Assembly: GCA_030549205.1 (NCBI GenBank)
Contig: JAUKTV010000032.1
Coordinates: 61,967 to 125,966 of the forward strand
Direction: 5' to 3'
DNA length: 64,000 nucleotides
Source of the DNA: Apiosordaria backusii
Taxonomy: Eukaryota; Ascomycota; Sordariomycetes; Sordariales; Lasiosphaeriaceae
Part shown: positions 22,198-33,527 of the stretch, piece after piece
Layout of the letters: every line of letters begins with the position of its first letter
Numbering within the stretch: the stretch's first letter is position 1
The notes under the pieces: model-generated
Told to the model about the DNA's origin: nothing
What the model saw: the letters and a program-made list of their open reading frames with translations, nothing else
The model's database searches: none
Position numbers and translations under genes: made by a program

Positions 22198-23067
22198 ATG
22201 GCTATTATTGAGCGAAACAAAGACGTTCTCTTGTATCTTTTGGACGATGTTGGTGTTCCCGTCGACTTCCCCAATGCTGATGGAAGGACAGCGTTGAGCA
22301 TTGAGGCCGGTGGCTACACGGGTGACTTCATTCACATTCTACTGGAGCGTGGAGCTGATATCAGCAAAAGAGACCATGCGGGACAGCGCCCCTTTCACTA
22401 CGCCGTCGTTAACGAAAGTCTGCGCCATTATGCCCCTACACTTGATATGCTATTGTTCGACGACTCAGAGCTTCAGCTTGCCGATGAAACTAACGCTACA
22501 CTACCTCACAGGGCCGCAGTTGAGGGGAATTTGCCCGCATTGAGGTGGCTGGTGCAGAAAGGTGTCTCGCTAGCCACAACCGACAGTGATGGTTGGGGCG
22601 TACTACACTACACAGTGTTTCGTTCTAAAGAGAGATCAACTGCTGTTTTGAAATATCTTCTGGCAGAGGTGAACGCGAGTGGTGAAACTCCAGGCCTTGA
22701 CATCAATGCGTGTGACAACGCCCGAAGAACACCACTTCATATTCTATTCCTTCTTTCCCGGGGTGCGGTGCAGCGTGCCCAGGACAGCGAAGACAAGGAT
22801 TTTAATGCCTCGGTTGCACTACAGAACTTCTTGCTGTTGATGGATCACGGTTCAGATCTCGACGCGCGTGACAGCGAAGGGAATACGCCTCTGCACTTGG
22901 CGGCATGGCGTAACATGCGAAAGGTGGTGAGGATCTTGTTGAAGGCCGGTGTTGACCCACTGGTTGAGGATGTCAATGGCCTGAAGCCGGTTAACCTAGC
23001 TCGTGATGAGGACGTTAGAATGGAGTTATATATTGCGATGGGGTCGAGGGATGATGACTGTAGCTAG
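22198..23067 (+). CDS. ankyrin-repeat protein, possibly 5'-truncated
   Basis: ATG at 22198 and stop at 23067 give 289 residues made almost wholly of ankyrin repeats: DGRTALSIEAGG, GQRPFHYAV, NATLPHRAAVEGN, DGWGVLHYTV, ARRTPLHILF, EGNTPLHLAAWRN and NGLKPVNLA mark about seven units, with typical LLERGADIS and LLKAGVDPL helices. No N-terminal effector (NACHT, F-box, HET) or membrane segment is present. The frame is open upstream to 22159 without an ATG, and the first repeat starts abruptly. The gene may therefore have lost its 5' part where it meets the truncated dioxygenase. Ankyrin repeats bind proteins; the partner is unknown. Confidence 0.75.
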   Translation: MAIIERNKDVLLYLLDDVGVPVDFPNADGRTALSIEAGGYTGDFIHILLERGADISKRDHAGQRPFHYAVVNESLRHYAPTLDMLLFDDSELQLADETNATLPHRAAVEGNLPALRWLVQKGVSLATTDSDGWGVLHYTVFRSKERSTAVLKYLLAEVNASGETPGLDINACDNARRTPLHILFLLSRGAVQRAQDSEDKDFNASVALQNFLLLMDHGSDLDARDSEGNTPLHLAAWRNMRKVVRILLKAGVDPLVEDVNGLKPVNLARDEDVRMELYIAMGSRDDDCS

Positions 23068-24233
23068 CTGTCGAAATGGAGTGATAAAAGGACTGCCATT
23101 TTTCTCGATTTAATCATACCCTTCCTCGATAACTCATCTCTCGACTCATGGGCAAACCGCTGTTTACTCTGTCTCCCCCTCTCCGTCCCAAAACGTCTTT
23201 CCCACTCAACCAATCTCCTACCTTAATATGCGGAGCAGGCTTAAGACTTCCTGTGAGTATGCCGAACACTTATCTCAACAACCATGGAACTTGATCTTGA
23301 CCTTGATCTGCTGGTGTTTGCTGTTTGGCTGTATGAATCTGCGCATATGTCAGCCCTCTCTTCACCTATTTGGGAGCCTGCCGAATTTCAACCACTTACA
23401 ACAGTCCTGCCATTTGGCATCGGGAATTCCAATGAGTGCCAGGTTGCTGATTCTCTCGTTTATATGACGCGTTATATGGGCTGATTGTTCAGACTGAAAG
23501 TCTTTTTTGGCCCTGTCTTTACTGCTGCTTGCCATGGTGTTTGTCGGGTGCACTTAGATTGTAGGTGGTGTCTGTAGATGGCTCCATTGTTTACAGCCGC
23601 GTTCCAACTATATGTACCCTGAGAGGCTTGTTGCACAACATCGGGTCTTTTTACCAGAAATGGGGTCATCAGCAACCCGGGGAGCCGGAGCTATGTCTCC
23701 GGCAAATGCCAGGGAAGCGGGATGCGTGTACGAGTCTCAAGAGCTATCTTGCACAGCAGACGCCGTGAAGCACGGGTATGCCAACAAGCCTCACTTTGCG
23801 GGAAATTTATAGGCAAGCGGTGACCAAACTGCGAGTGCCAAGTCATGTTGTGTTGCTATGGGGGCGTGGGAGGCTTTATGACCATAGCGACCCAACGTGC
23901 TCTGCTTTGGTACCTATCAATCACCACATCATATCATGATGATGATCGTGGGCATCATAGCTAAAGGCATACGACTGCAATAAATTCTGAACAGAGGAAA
24001 ACTTGTCCCGTCATAATTCGTTCAAAGACCTGCAACGTCCCGCGTGTTTTCGTCCGCAGCCAAGCTTCGTATTGATTGCTGGGCATTGGACCATTGCCAA
24101 CGATGTCCGTCAGCTGTGAATACTAGGCCACAAAGAGAACACAAACCACGAGGGGTATTTCAAATTAGAAGGCGAAGGTAGGGTCAGAGGATTTAAGTAT
24201 CGTTTGAGTTTCCCTAGTGTCGCAACATGAAGG
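23068..24233. other. intergenic, nothing supported
   Basis: About 1.2 kb. A 66-codon frame at 23284-23484 starts in good context (ACCATGG), but its content is not family-like. Otherwise no coding, tRNA or repeat signal is supported. Confidence 0.45.
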
Positions 24234-25969
24234 CTAGTAGACATAGATGAAGTCTTCGTTCTTGACATCGGTCATGTCCCGCAAAGCATTGTCTTCCTCA
24301 AGTGCCTTTGGCTTCGTGCTTGTACCACCTTCCTCAATCTCTGCTGCCTTTCCGCTTTCCATTTGACCTTTACCAATCATGGATTCGTCGACCAAGACGG
24401 CATTTTTACCCAACTCCTCTCGGCGCTTCGCATGTCGGCGGTTGAGGAACATGAGGTAGAACGGGATGAGTCTGCCCTTGTCAGTTATTGCAACATGCAT
24501 GTCCCGTATCGTGTTACTTACATCGCCAGCGCGGCAACCAACACCAGCATGATGAGATTGGATATTAAGCCCGGTCGATACAATGGGGCATGATCGACCG
24601 AGTACAGCAGAGGACCGATGATGTTGCCAGTACACATTCCGATGAAGACCATGCCAGACGTGCATTTCTTCTTGGTGTCACCTCCCGTATTCTGCGCTTG
24701 CCACGCATAAATCAAAGGAGTGATGGCAGCCATGCAGGACACCAAGTAGTACCCAAACAATAACACTCCTTTCTGCTCACGGGGCACTGTCAGCATGATT
24801 ATCGTCCCCACAATTGGTAACACGCAGACTCCAGCAATGGTCAGTCCCTTATGCTTGAAACGCGTGGCGACCCATCCGGAGGCAATGATGACGATGAACT
24901 GAATAGCACCAAACGGAATGTTGAACAAGATGGCCTCGAATTTGGTGTACCCAAACGATTTGACGATCAGACTTCCAAAAGTTCCGATGCCTCCACTGAC
25001 AATCCTGGTTCCTGTCAGCAATCATTAACCACGGATGTGCTCGTGCCGAGGGGAAACCTACGAGATAGCAACAATAATCACAAACCAGCACCACGTCTTC
25101 AAGTCCAACAAACTCTCCCAAACATGATCCCACCTCCACTTCCCACTCGACACACCCATCTGATTCGCCCTCAGCCTCTCCACCGCAATCACCTTCTCCC
25201 TCTCGGTCAAATACTTAGCCTCCATCGGCGAGTCCGGCATAAAAGTCAACACAACACCCGCATACACCACCGTCAACAGCCCACAAAACAGAAAAATAAT
25301 CTGATACTTGAACATCACCTCGCTCTCAATATGCCCCAACCCATACGTGAACAAACTCCCTACAATAGCCGTAATCCCGTTCATCGCATTCCAGTAACTC
25401 GTCCTCAGCGTTTGCTCGCTCCGTCTCCACCACATCTGCGTAACAGCGATACAACTCGGTGCGATCATCGCCTCGAAGCTCCCCAGTATAAACCGCAACC
25501 CAAGCAAGGAAGGAAAAGTTGTGCATGCAGCCATAATAGCCTGAGATGTCCCCCAAAGAAAGATAGCACCAGCTATAACCTTCCCATTGGGGAACTTGAC
25601 CAAGATAAACGCAGCAAGCGGCTGCATCACCAGTTGGGCAATGTACAAGATTGATCCGAGCCATGAGTACTGCTGCCCGACGAGCTTTGCATCTTCGGTT
25701 ATGCCAAAGATGGAGACGTACGAGAGGGAGGATTTGTCGAGTTGCTGGAAGAAGTACGCACCCAGTAAGAGGGGCAGGATGCGTGTGTCGATGCGCCGGA
25801 GGACGTGGCGTTCTTCTTCGTAGGTGAAGGTTGTGTCGGTTTGGGCGTGGGCTTGGAGGAAGGTGGTGGCTTTGTCGGTGAGGCCGTTGGAGGCGGGGGC
25901 GGGGGTGATTTCATCTGATGTTGCTGTTGTTGCCCCCGGGGGAGGGGCAGACTTCTCTGGTGTTGACAT
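24234..25969 (-). CDS. MFS transporter, Dal5/allantoate permease family
   Basis: Three exons read right to left: 25969-25062, 25004-24522 and 24471-24234. Introns are 57 bp (GTAGGT...ACCAG) and 50 bp (GTAAGT...GGCAG). The product has 542 residues. An earlier in-frame ATG at 26113 would add 48 residues; I prefer 25969 because the extension looks like leader. Twelve hydrophobic helices are visible. After a Pro/Ala/Thr-rich cytoplasmic tail, the family signature RRIDTRILPLLLGAYFFQQLDKS sits before helix 1 (only part quoted as a motif: RRIDTRILPLL). Further landmarks are RFILGSFEAMIAPS in helix 4-5 and MPDSPMEAKYLTEREK in the central loop. Such anion:cation symporters carry nicotinate, allantoate, pantothenate or sugar acids across the plasma membrane. 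The substrate is unknown. It neighbours a regulator-like gene on the same strand. Confidence 0.9.
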
Positions 25970-26895
25970 TGCTTTTTGCCCAGCTGACGTGATATCCGAG
26001 AAGATGGGTGTTGGGTTGTGAAAACCGGCACCGAGTCCACGGACTTGGTAAGAGAAATGGTAATGAGACTGAAGAGTAGAGGAGAAATGACCTCGGGGGC
26101 TTATCGCTGCCATTTAGACCGAGATATAGGCCGATCATCTAGTCCCGGCAGTGATGGAGCCAAGAGTTCGGACACATGGCAGGTAGAGGGTGGCATTCCC
26201 GGCACGGCTCTTGATCCAATGCAACAGGCCGTAGTTGTGCATGTTACCATTCAAGCCGCGAAGCCTCATGTGTGCTCTCATTGGTGGACATTCAGGCTGA
26301 TATGGATGATCACAGGACCCCTCGTTGGATGTTAGTCCGAAGATCAGCAGAAGAATTACAGGATCGTATCAGGATGTACTTCGAGCTGTAAAAAGTGAAA
26401 ATAGGGCTCTTTCCAGAGGGTCAGATCAGTTTTCTACATGGCTAAACGGGTGAAGATGGACACTTGATCCACCGCAGGCATTAAGTTCATCACCGTCGAT
26501 GAAGAGAATTGTGGTCAGGCACTTTTATACATAAGTTGCAATATCATTATTTTATACAAGAGCAGGTGCTAGAAACAAGACGCCCATTGTTGTTACTGTC
26601 AGTCATGTTGGTAGTCAGGAGTGCCAACTGACCCCTGAATTACCCCTGAATTACCGCTGACATGGTTTCACCCAAGCTAAACACGTCTGCTGATCCGTTC
26701 AAAGCTTCAAGTAATTTTCAGTATGCCCGAAGTCTTTTATTTGCATCAACTGTATCGCCATTTCAACCTATCTTCAGTATGATATTAATCGTCTTTGTGT
26801 GCATGAGATAGGCTGGTGGACTGAGGCATGTGTTGGGAAGCTCTACAGCGTTTGCTGGAAGAAGGGCAAAATGATGCGGAAGTTGTTGCCATTGC
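25970..26895. other. intergenic between transporter and regulator-like gene
   Basis: No gene is supported. It includes the MFS promoter. Sequence around 26600-26670 contains a short direct repeat (CCCCTGAATTA twice). The 3' part (26820-26895) may hold lost C-terminal exons of the next gene, but no good splice chain is visible. Confidence 0.4.
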
Positions 26896-27850
26896 TCAAG
26901 GAAGCGGCCGAGGAGGAGGTTCAAGCGCAAATTCTACCATGAATCTTCGGTACATCCGTTCTAAAAGACTTGTCAAGCCGAGCTCTCCTGGACCACCGCT
27001 GGAATCGACCATAGCAAGTACGCCTTTCAGATGTGTCCGAGCAATAGTGTGCTCACCCGAAATTACCTAGATGAGAAACTATCAGTCGTCTCGTGCATGG
27101 AAAAAGGCAGACCAGTCGTGCCATGAGCTCCAGAAAGGCATTACCTCGTCCACCGCAAGGGCAAGTGCTTTAGCAACAGTCATGATATTGATGGGGGCAG
27201 AAGTGTTGCTCATTTCTTGGCGTAGTGTTTGAAGGCATACTTGCTTATACTGCAAAGCCAAATGAGCAAAGAGGAGGTTGCGTGGCTGGACCTGCAGGAT
27301 GTAGCGGCATGTACTCAGGAGAACAGCAGCGATCATGAGCGCGTTATCTGTGATAGCGAGACCAATCCATTCTCGGAGCAGCTGGGTCTTGTGGTCTCCT
27401 GGATTGTCGAATAAGCCGCAGTGGCCAACAGTGAATGGCACAATTACGTGAACATCTGTAACCAGAGCGATGTCAGCAAGGGGGCGAGGAGGTTGTTGAC
27501 CTTGAGGGGGATATTCTCCCATGCTTCGGTAGGAGAATTGTAGTTATGATGGACATACAATGATTTAACAGGAAATATTCCACCGAAGAGAGCCGTCTTG
27601 GCAAGCATGAGAACAGGTCTTTATTACCATTGAACGCTTGGCTCAGAGGGCTCGGGACATCTTCCTCGGTTACAGTGAAGATTTTGTCAACCGGAGCATT
27701 GGCTATCTCCTTTCTGTATTTCTGCATTTGTTTGCGTCTTCTCTGGGCGTGTGCCTGACGAAAGGCGTGTGAATAGGCCATTTTCTTGGACTCGGATGAA
27801 GGGGCTACCGTCGGATTCGAGACGGCAACAAATTGGAACTGGCGGGCCAT
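26896..27850 (-). CDS. truncated fungal transcription-factor-like protein without zinc cluster
   Basis: Three exons, 27850-27559, 27455-27145 and 27066-26896 (introns 103 and 78 bp), give 257 residues. The start MARQFQFVAVSNP with SESKKMAYSHAFRQAHAQRRR is the typical opening of a large Pezizomycotina family in which this motif precedes a fungal-specific transcription-factor middle region. Next come NHYVHVIVPFTVGHCG, then helices (IGLAITDNALMIAAVLLST) and HTIARTHLKGVLAMVDSSGG. Relatives usually have 450-550 residues, so about half of the C-terminal part is missing. No Cys6 zinc cluster is present, as is common in this family. A GTAGAA donor just before the stop hints at a further exon, but I cannot place one. 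It is either a truncated or decaying gene or a divergent short member. A nuclear regulatory role is inference only. Confidence 0.65.
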
Positions 27851-28477
27851 ACTTGAAGCTTGGCAGGGGAGAATTCCAGGTGGCACTCTGGGTCAGTACC
27901 TAAGGTCATACTGCTGTTGTCGAGGAAGTTAAGGGTCACAAAAATATCTTGGACAGTGACCCGAAGCGCATTTGTCAGACGCCGGTCCCCGCCAAGACAA
28001 AGGATTGCCCAATTGGGATGTGGCCATGTATACCTAGATCTTGGCGATGTCAAGCAACGACGATCTTTTCCCCACACATCTCTGACAGACGATGGCTCAT
28101 ACCCTGTGCAAGCAGATCACCGCGACAGAGATTCTCTACGCCAAGATCTAAGACTTCCTCATCGAGCAAGATTTAAGACGCCCCAGCTGCAGCTATTTTC
28201 GTATCAAGTCACTTGTATAAGCAAAGTCCGCGTTTAATGGATTTGTAACAAGGGTGTTATCGACTCGATTGGTCAAGATGACTCCTCCGGTATTGCGTAG
28301 GACAAGGTACTGGCAGGATCGGGTTCGAGCCGATAGAGGGTGTTCAAAGATTTGCCAGAAAGTATATAACGGCCTGATTCGAGACTTTGAATCAACAGCA
28401 ATCTGCACTCGCTACTCTCCTCTAGGTACTCTTCACGTCCATCGAACCCACCAATATATCAGTTCTCTTACAGCACC
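27851..28477. other. divergent promoter region
   Basis: About 630 bases between the minus-strand regulator-like gene and the plus-strand reductase, so it can hold both promoters. A GGGTTCGAGCC string at about 28320 resembles a tRNA T-arm, but no full cloverleaf fits. Confidence 0.45.
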
Positions 28478-29585
28478 ATGTCCTCTTTGACTACGTCTAT
28501 TGCTCTTGGCTCCTGGGTCCTGGTGACCGGTGCTAGCGGCTTCCTCGCATCTCATGTTTGTCTTCAATTCCTGAAAAGGGGTTTCAAGGTCCGAGGTACT
28601 GTTCGTGATCCGACTCAATCTTCCTGGCTCCTGGAAGGTCGTTTCAAGTCATATGCCGACATCGGTGCCATCGAGCTCGTCTCCGTCCCTCATCTTGGCG
28701 CTGATAGCGCCTACGATGAGGCAATCAAGGGCGTCGCCGCTATCATCCACACTGCCTACGTTACAAACATCGTCCCCGATCCAAACGACGTCATCACCCC
28801 CATGGTAGCCGGCATTCGATCGATCATGAACGCGGCCATCCAAGAGCCCTCGGTCAAGGAGGTCGTGTTTACCAGCAGCGCCCTTGCTGCCTCGCCACTT
28901 GTTGGTGGTATTGACAATGGCATCATCGGGCGGGACTCCTGGAATGATGCCGTCCTTGAGGCTGCATGGGCGCCACCTCCATATGGCATGTCTCATGCCA
29001 TGGCCAACTACCCTGCCAGTAAGGTAACCGCCGAGAAGGAAGTCTGGAAGTTTGTCGAGACAAATGACCTCCACTTCAATGTCAATGTAGTGTCTCCGGC
29101 GGGACTGACCGGGGAGCCCCTCGACAAGAAACATATCGAAGGGCCGGCCAATTGGGTGGTCCACGCCTACAGGGGTAACAAGGCGGCAATGGACCCGATG
29201 CCAGCCTGTAAGAACTGCTCCTCCACCTGACAATCAAGCTTCAGCTGAGCTGACTCTCACGATAATAGCCTTCTATGCGGATGTAAAAGACGTGGCGTTG
29301 ATTCATGTAGCAGCCGTTCTGGATCCCGAGGTCAAGAACGCACGACTCCAATGTTGGGGGCACAGTGCTCACTGGAATGAAATACTCTCTGTTCTACGCA
29401 AGCTTCGTCCGCAGAAGGAGTTTGTTGATGACTACCCCGATCCGCATCATCTTGAGGTATCACTCGATCAAACAGAATCTGTTGCGCTTCTGAAGAAGTG
29501 GTCTGACAAGCCGGACAAGAATGGATGGACGCCTTTGGAGGACAGCATCTTCGAAAACATCACAAATCCATACCTTGAGGGATGA
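28478..29585 (+). CDS. NAD(P)-dependent reductase, DFR/GRE2-like extended SDR
   Basis: Two exons, 28478-29207 and 29269-29585, with a 61-bp intron (GTAAGA...AATAG), give 348 residues. Extended SDR fold of the dihydroflavonol 4-reductase / methylglyoxal reductase (yeast Gre2) / ketoreductase group. The cofactor motif VTGASGFLASH is at about residues 16-26, TVRD selects the cofactor phosphate region, and the catalytic Tyr-Lys is in NYPASK with an upstream VFTSSA serine. The C-terminus completes the substrate lid. It reduces an aldehyde or ketone with NADPH; the substrate is unknown. It is next to an MFS carrier and a regulator-like gene, so a shared pathway is possible but unproven. Confidence 0.9.
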
Positions 29586-30091
29586 GAAGACATGCTGAGA
29601 ACCCTTGGCATGCTCGCGACCCTGTGTGTTGACTTGGAGCACTGTGTGGGATGCAGCGCATTCGGCTCTCATGACACTTTTGACATGGATAGATAGGTAT
29701 GCTAGCTTGAATATGATGGCGTTCTAGTTTCAATAGACGGACCGAAAGTGATATCTTGACTGGTTGTGATGTTCAACCCCCGGCCTGCTCCCGCAAAAGA
29801 CCCACAGATTGTGCATGAGCTCCTTCAGGGAGCGTAGGTGAGTGTCCCCTAAGCGGGCGGATCATCTTTGGCAACTGTATCCTTGTTCACTTTGTGCATC
29901 AGCCGTCTGTTTCAAGCCCACCGCTGGATCTTGGGAAAGCTGCGGCATATGTCAACAACCTCGACAAGTACCTACCCACCATTGCTTTCCCTCCGTTCTT
30001 TCATCTTCCGTTTCTCAATTCGCCATACTCGGTAAACCTCCAAAGTCGCCAAACAGCCGACCAATATTCACTGCCAACCAGACCTCTCAAC
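29586..30091. other. intergenic, leader of the phosphotransferase gene
   Basis: The frame of the next gene is open upstream to about 29894 but has no ATG before 30092. Nothing else is supported. Confidence 0.45.
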
Positions 30092-31574
30092 ATGCCCACT
30101 CATAACCACGTCAACTACCAAGCTCGTCTTGATTTCGTGTGCAACCTCTTGAATGACCGTTTCTCGCTAGGGGTAAAGTTGCCCAATGTAACGTAAGCAG
30201 GATTGTTGGAAAGTCACGCCAGCTAACTCGACCGCCAACGTAACAGGATGACCTCGACATCTCCCCGATTCAGTACGACCCCGAGTGCATTTTCAAGTAC
30301 AACAATTTTGTTTACCGCGTCTCACTCGCATCACCGCTCCTCTCGGACCACTCGAACAACCACTGGAATGGCGCCTTTCAGCCCGGCACTGTTGCCATCC
30401 CCAAGGGCACAAAAGACCTCGTGGTGCGACTTGGCAATCGTGATACTGAGGGTGTTCACCAAGCGACTCGTATCGAAAACGAAGTAGCCATCATCAATCT
30501 AGCCTCGGCTGCTCTCAGCAAAGCCTTCCAGCCATCCATTGTTCCTCGGATTTATGGGTGGGGGAGCGCTGCAGCTGAGTCTGCTCGGGGCTGGATACTG
30601 CAGGAATTCATGCCGGGGATTGGCGTCGACCAGCCGTTTGGCAAACAGGATCTTGAGTTGAAGAAGGCACTTTTGGCCCAGATAGCCAAGATCATCAAAG
30701 CCCTACAGACGTTTAGCCTGCCGCCGACAATCACTGGCTACGGAGGCCTGACCTTTAACGAAGCTGGCGAGATTGTCAGTGCAGCTATGCCTACGGTTGG
30801 CGCTGGGCCTTGGCCATCTTACGAAGCGTCATTTCAGTATCGACTTGAGTTGGCCCTCAAAAAGGCTGATGCAAACCCGTACATCAAGGGATGGCGAGCC
30901 AATGGGCTTCGGGAGCGCATCGATGCTTTTGTGCAGCGCGGCGTTCCGGCCCAGTTCGAGGGCTTGAGCGATAAGGATGAGAAGGTGGTGGTGCACTGTG
31001 ACTTTAGTAAGGAGCCACCAACGCCATAGCCTTGTCGGCTTTGTTTTGTTTTGCCGGTGGTGTGAATGGCGTCTGCTGATAACTGACGTTTCCCAATCCA
31101 GGCCCAACCAACATTTTATATGACGACGCGTCCGGGCGTATTACCGCCCTCCTTGACTACGACTTTTCCTGGATCTCTCATCCATCCTATGAGTTTCTGC
31201 GCTCATTCCAAGGTCTGGGAGGCCAATTTCGAGGCTGGTCAAGTGACGAAGAGAGCCAAGAGGCAGCATTGAGGTACGCCAAACTCCACGGTTTCCCAGC
31301 ATCCCTCCCACCCACCACCGAGTCGGACACGGGAATTGACTGGGAGGTTTCGAGGGCTTGGGAGGAGGCATTGGAGGCCGAAGGAGTCAAGCGGCCAAGG
31401 ACCATTCAAGGGATCGATAAGGTGGCTGATGTTGACACAATTCTCTGTGCTATTTTGCCGTGGCGCGTGACAAACGCCGACATTTTGGCCCGCCAGACTG
31501 AGGAGGTTATCATTGAGTGCAGGAACAATAATGAGGAGCATCTGGACAAGTTGTTGAGTCGTCTGGGATTTTGA
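30092..31574 (+). CDS. aminoglycoside phosphotransferase (APH)-family kinase-like protein
   Basis: Three exons, 30092-30187, 30247-31006 and 31102-31574, give 442 residues. The first intron uses the donor GTAACG; a stronger GTAAGC four bases on gives the wrong frame. The second intron is 95 bp (GTAAGG...TCCAG). The small-molecule kinase fold has the catalytic loop HCDFSPTN, which restores HxDxxxxN exactly at the second splice junction, and the metal-binding LDYDFS downstream. RLGNRDTEGVHQATRIENEV carries the Lys/Arg-Glu region of the N-lobe. Fungal APH proteins phosphorylate or bind small molecules and are rarely characterised; antibiotic resistance should not be assumed. All motifs needed for activity are present. 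Confidence 0.85.
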
Positions 31575-32219
31575 TCTATGCTACATCAGCCATAGTTGGT
31601 TGGACGTGAATATAAATGGTTGGACTTCGATCGATGCTGCTGATGGGGAAAGAAGAAGACCGATGTTTTGTATGGTCGGTGCCTGGATCTACAGGAGCTT
31701 TCGTTGTACTGCTTGCTGCCAACAATGTGTGTTATGGTGTCGAAAGCCATGTTGCCTAGGTACCTACAAGCAGACTGATGGAGGGATAGATTCCATTACA
31801 GGGTGCAGAGATGCATGGAGCCGAGAGACACACAGTCATAGGTATTTTACTTCTGTGTCAAGGCGTTACATCACAACACTTCGCTCCTGTCAAGTGGGTT
31901 CTGTGTTATTAGCACTGGATCTACTTGTGATCTCCATGATCTGCATGGTACCAGACCACATTGTTGAGCTTCCCCGCGCGTGGGGGGAAGCTCTGCACCT
32001 CGTGGCTCCGTTCGGCCGTTGCAGACCAGTATCAGGCTAATATTCGGGAATGGGGCAATTATGGCCGAGATCTGAAGTAGCATGTCCTTCTCAACTACAT
32101 TCAGTGATCAATGTCATCCTTCGTTGGTGATATCTTCCTCATTTTTTTCGGCGAACCTTGCCCCTGAATGCTTGCGCTTTGACACCCCGGATACCATCAC
32201 GGCAACAGAAGCCGCAACA
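31575..32219. other. intergenic, leader of the oxidoreductase gene
   Basis: A 146-codon frame at 31600-32040 is Cys- and Trp-rich and unlike its neighbours; I do not accept it as a gene. An in-frame ATG at 32082 could extend the next protein by 46 residues. Confidence 0.45.
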
Positions 32220-33527
32220 ATGTCAGCCCAACCCAAGAAACGGTACGCCCTAGTCGGCACCGGCGGCCGCTCCTACTTCTTCTACTCCGCCATCGCAACA
32301 ACCTACTCCTCCACCTCCTGCATCGTCGGCTTCTGCGACACCAACCAAACCCGTCTCAACTACGCCCTCACCCGCCTCACCTCCCTCGGCCACCCCCCGG
32401 TGCCAACCTACCTCGCCTCCGACTTCGACAAGCTCATCACCGACACCAAACCAGACGAAGTCATCGTCACCACCATCGACCGCACCCACCACATCTACAT
32501 CATCCGCGCCTTGCAACTCGGATGCAACGTCGTCTCGGAAAAACCCATGACCATCGACGCCCCTCGCTGCCAAGCCATCTTTGACGCGGTCAACGAAACA
32601 AAGCGAAACGTCAGAGTGACCTTCAACTACCGCTACGCACCCCACAACACCAAAATCTACGAACTGTTGCACTCTGGCGCAATCGGGAAGGTCACCTCCG
32701 TTCACTTTGAATGGCTGCTAAACACCTCCCACGGAGCAGATTACTTCCGCCGGTGGCACCGCGACAAGCGAAACAGCGGCGGGCTCCTCGTCCACAAATC
32801 CACTCATCACTTTGACCTGGTAAACTTCTGGCTGAAGACCAGACCTCTTTCTGTCTATGCGCAGGCTGATCTCAAGTTTTATGGCAAAGAAAACGCCGAA
32901 TTGAGGGGTGTGACCAAGTTTTATGATCGAGTGAGAGGTAATGAGGAGGGAAACGCCAAAGATGACCCGTTTGCGCTGGATTGCAGCAAGGTGGAGACGC
33001 TGAAGAGTTTGTACCTTGATGCGGAGCATGAAGATGGGTATTTTAGGGATCAATCTGTTTTTGGGGATGGGATCAGCATCGAGGATACGATGAACCTGCT
33101 GGTGAGGTACAAGAACGGAGCGGTGATGACGTATTCTTTGACGGCATATGCGCCGTGGGAGGGGTTGAGGATCAACTTTAATGGGACCAAGGGGAGGATA
33201 GAGATGGAGGTGGTGGAGAATAGCTATGTCAATTCTGGGGGGGATCAGTCGTTGGAGGGTTGCTTGGAGAAGAGCACGATTTTACTGAGGCCGTTGTTTG
33301 GGCCACCGCAAGAGATTGAGATTGGGGAGAGTCATGGGGCGCATGGGGGAGGGGATAATGTGTTGTTGCAGGATTTGTTTGGGGAGCCGGTGACGGATGA
33401 GTACATGAGGGCTGCTAGTCACGTTGATGGGGCGGCGAGCATCTTGACTGGGATTGCGGCAAACAAATCGATTGCTACGGGACAGGTGGTGTTTGTGGAT
33501 GATATTTTGAAGGTTCCTGATAACTAG
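32220..33527 (+). CDS. Gfo/Idh/MocA-family oxidoreductase
   Basis: Single exon, 435 residues from ATG 32220 (context ACAATGT), which puts the Rossmann strand RYALVGTGGRSYF at the usual distance. An upstream ATG at 32082 is possible. The NAD(P)-binding domain is followed by the EKPM motif that supplies the catalytic Lys. The C-terminal alpha/beta domain has GGLLVHKSTHHFDLVNFWL, with the active-site His. Such enzymes oxidise or reduce sugars, inositols or sugar acids. The length is somewhat above the usual 350-400 because of insertions around residues 240-290. The stop codon overlaps that of the convergent GPI-protein gene in a CTAG at 33524-33527. Confidence 0.9.
   Translation: MSAQPKKRYALVGTGGRSYFFYSAIATTYSSTSCIVGFCDTNQTRLNYALTRLTSLGHPPVPTYLASDFDKLITDTKPDEVIVTTIDRTHHIYIIRALQLGCNVVSEKPMTIDAPRCQAIFDAVNETKRNVRVTFNYRYAPHNTKIYELLHSGAIGKVTSVHFEWLLNTSHGADYFRRWHRDKRNSGGLLVHKSTHHFDLVNFWLKTRPLSVYAQADLKFYGKENAELRGVTKFYDRVRGNEEGNAKDDPFALDCSKVETLKSLYLDAEHEDGYFRDQSVFGDGISIEDTMNLLVRYKNGAVMTYSLTAYAPWEGLRINFNGTKGRIEMEVVENSYVNSGGDQSLEGCLEKSTILLRPLFGPPQEIEIGESHGAHGGGDNVLLQDLFGEPVTDEYMRAASHVDGAASILTGIAANKSIATGQVVFVDDILKVPDN

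Noticed and set aside
28250..28345. tRNA-like GGGTTCGAGCC
   Set aside because: The rest of a cloverleaf cannot be folded around it.
30092..31574. Antibiotic-resistance determinant
   Set aside because: The APH fold is shared by many fungal small-molecule kinases; no evidence for aminoglycoside use.
31600..32040. 146-codon frame between phosphotransferase and oxidoreductase
   Set aside because: Cys/Trp-rich random composition; no homologous feature; lies in the spacer and promoter.
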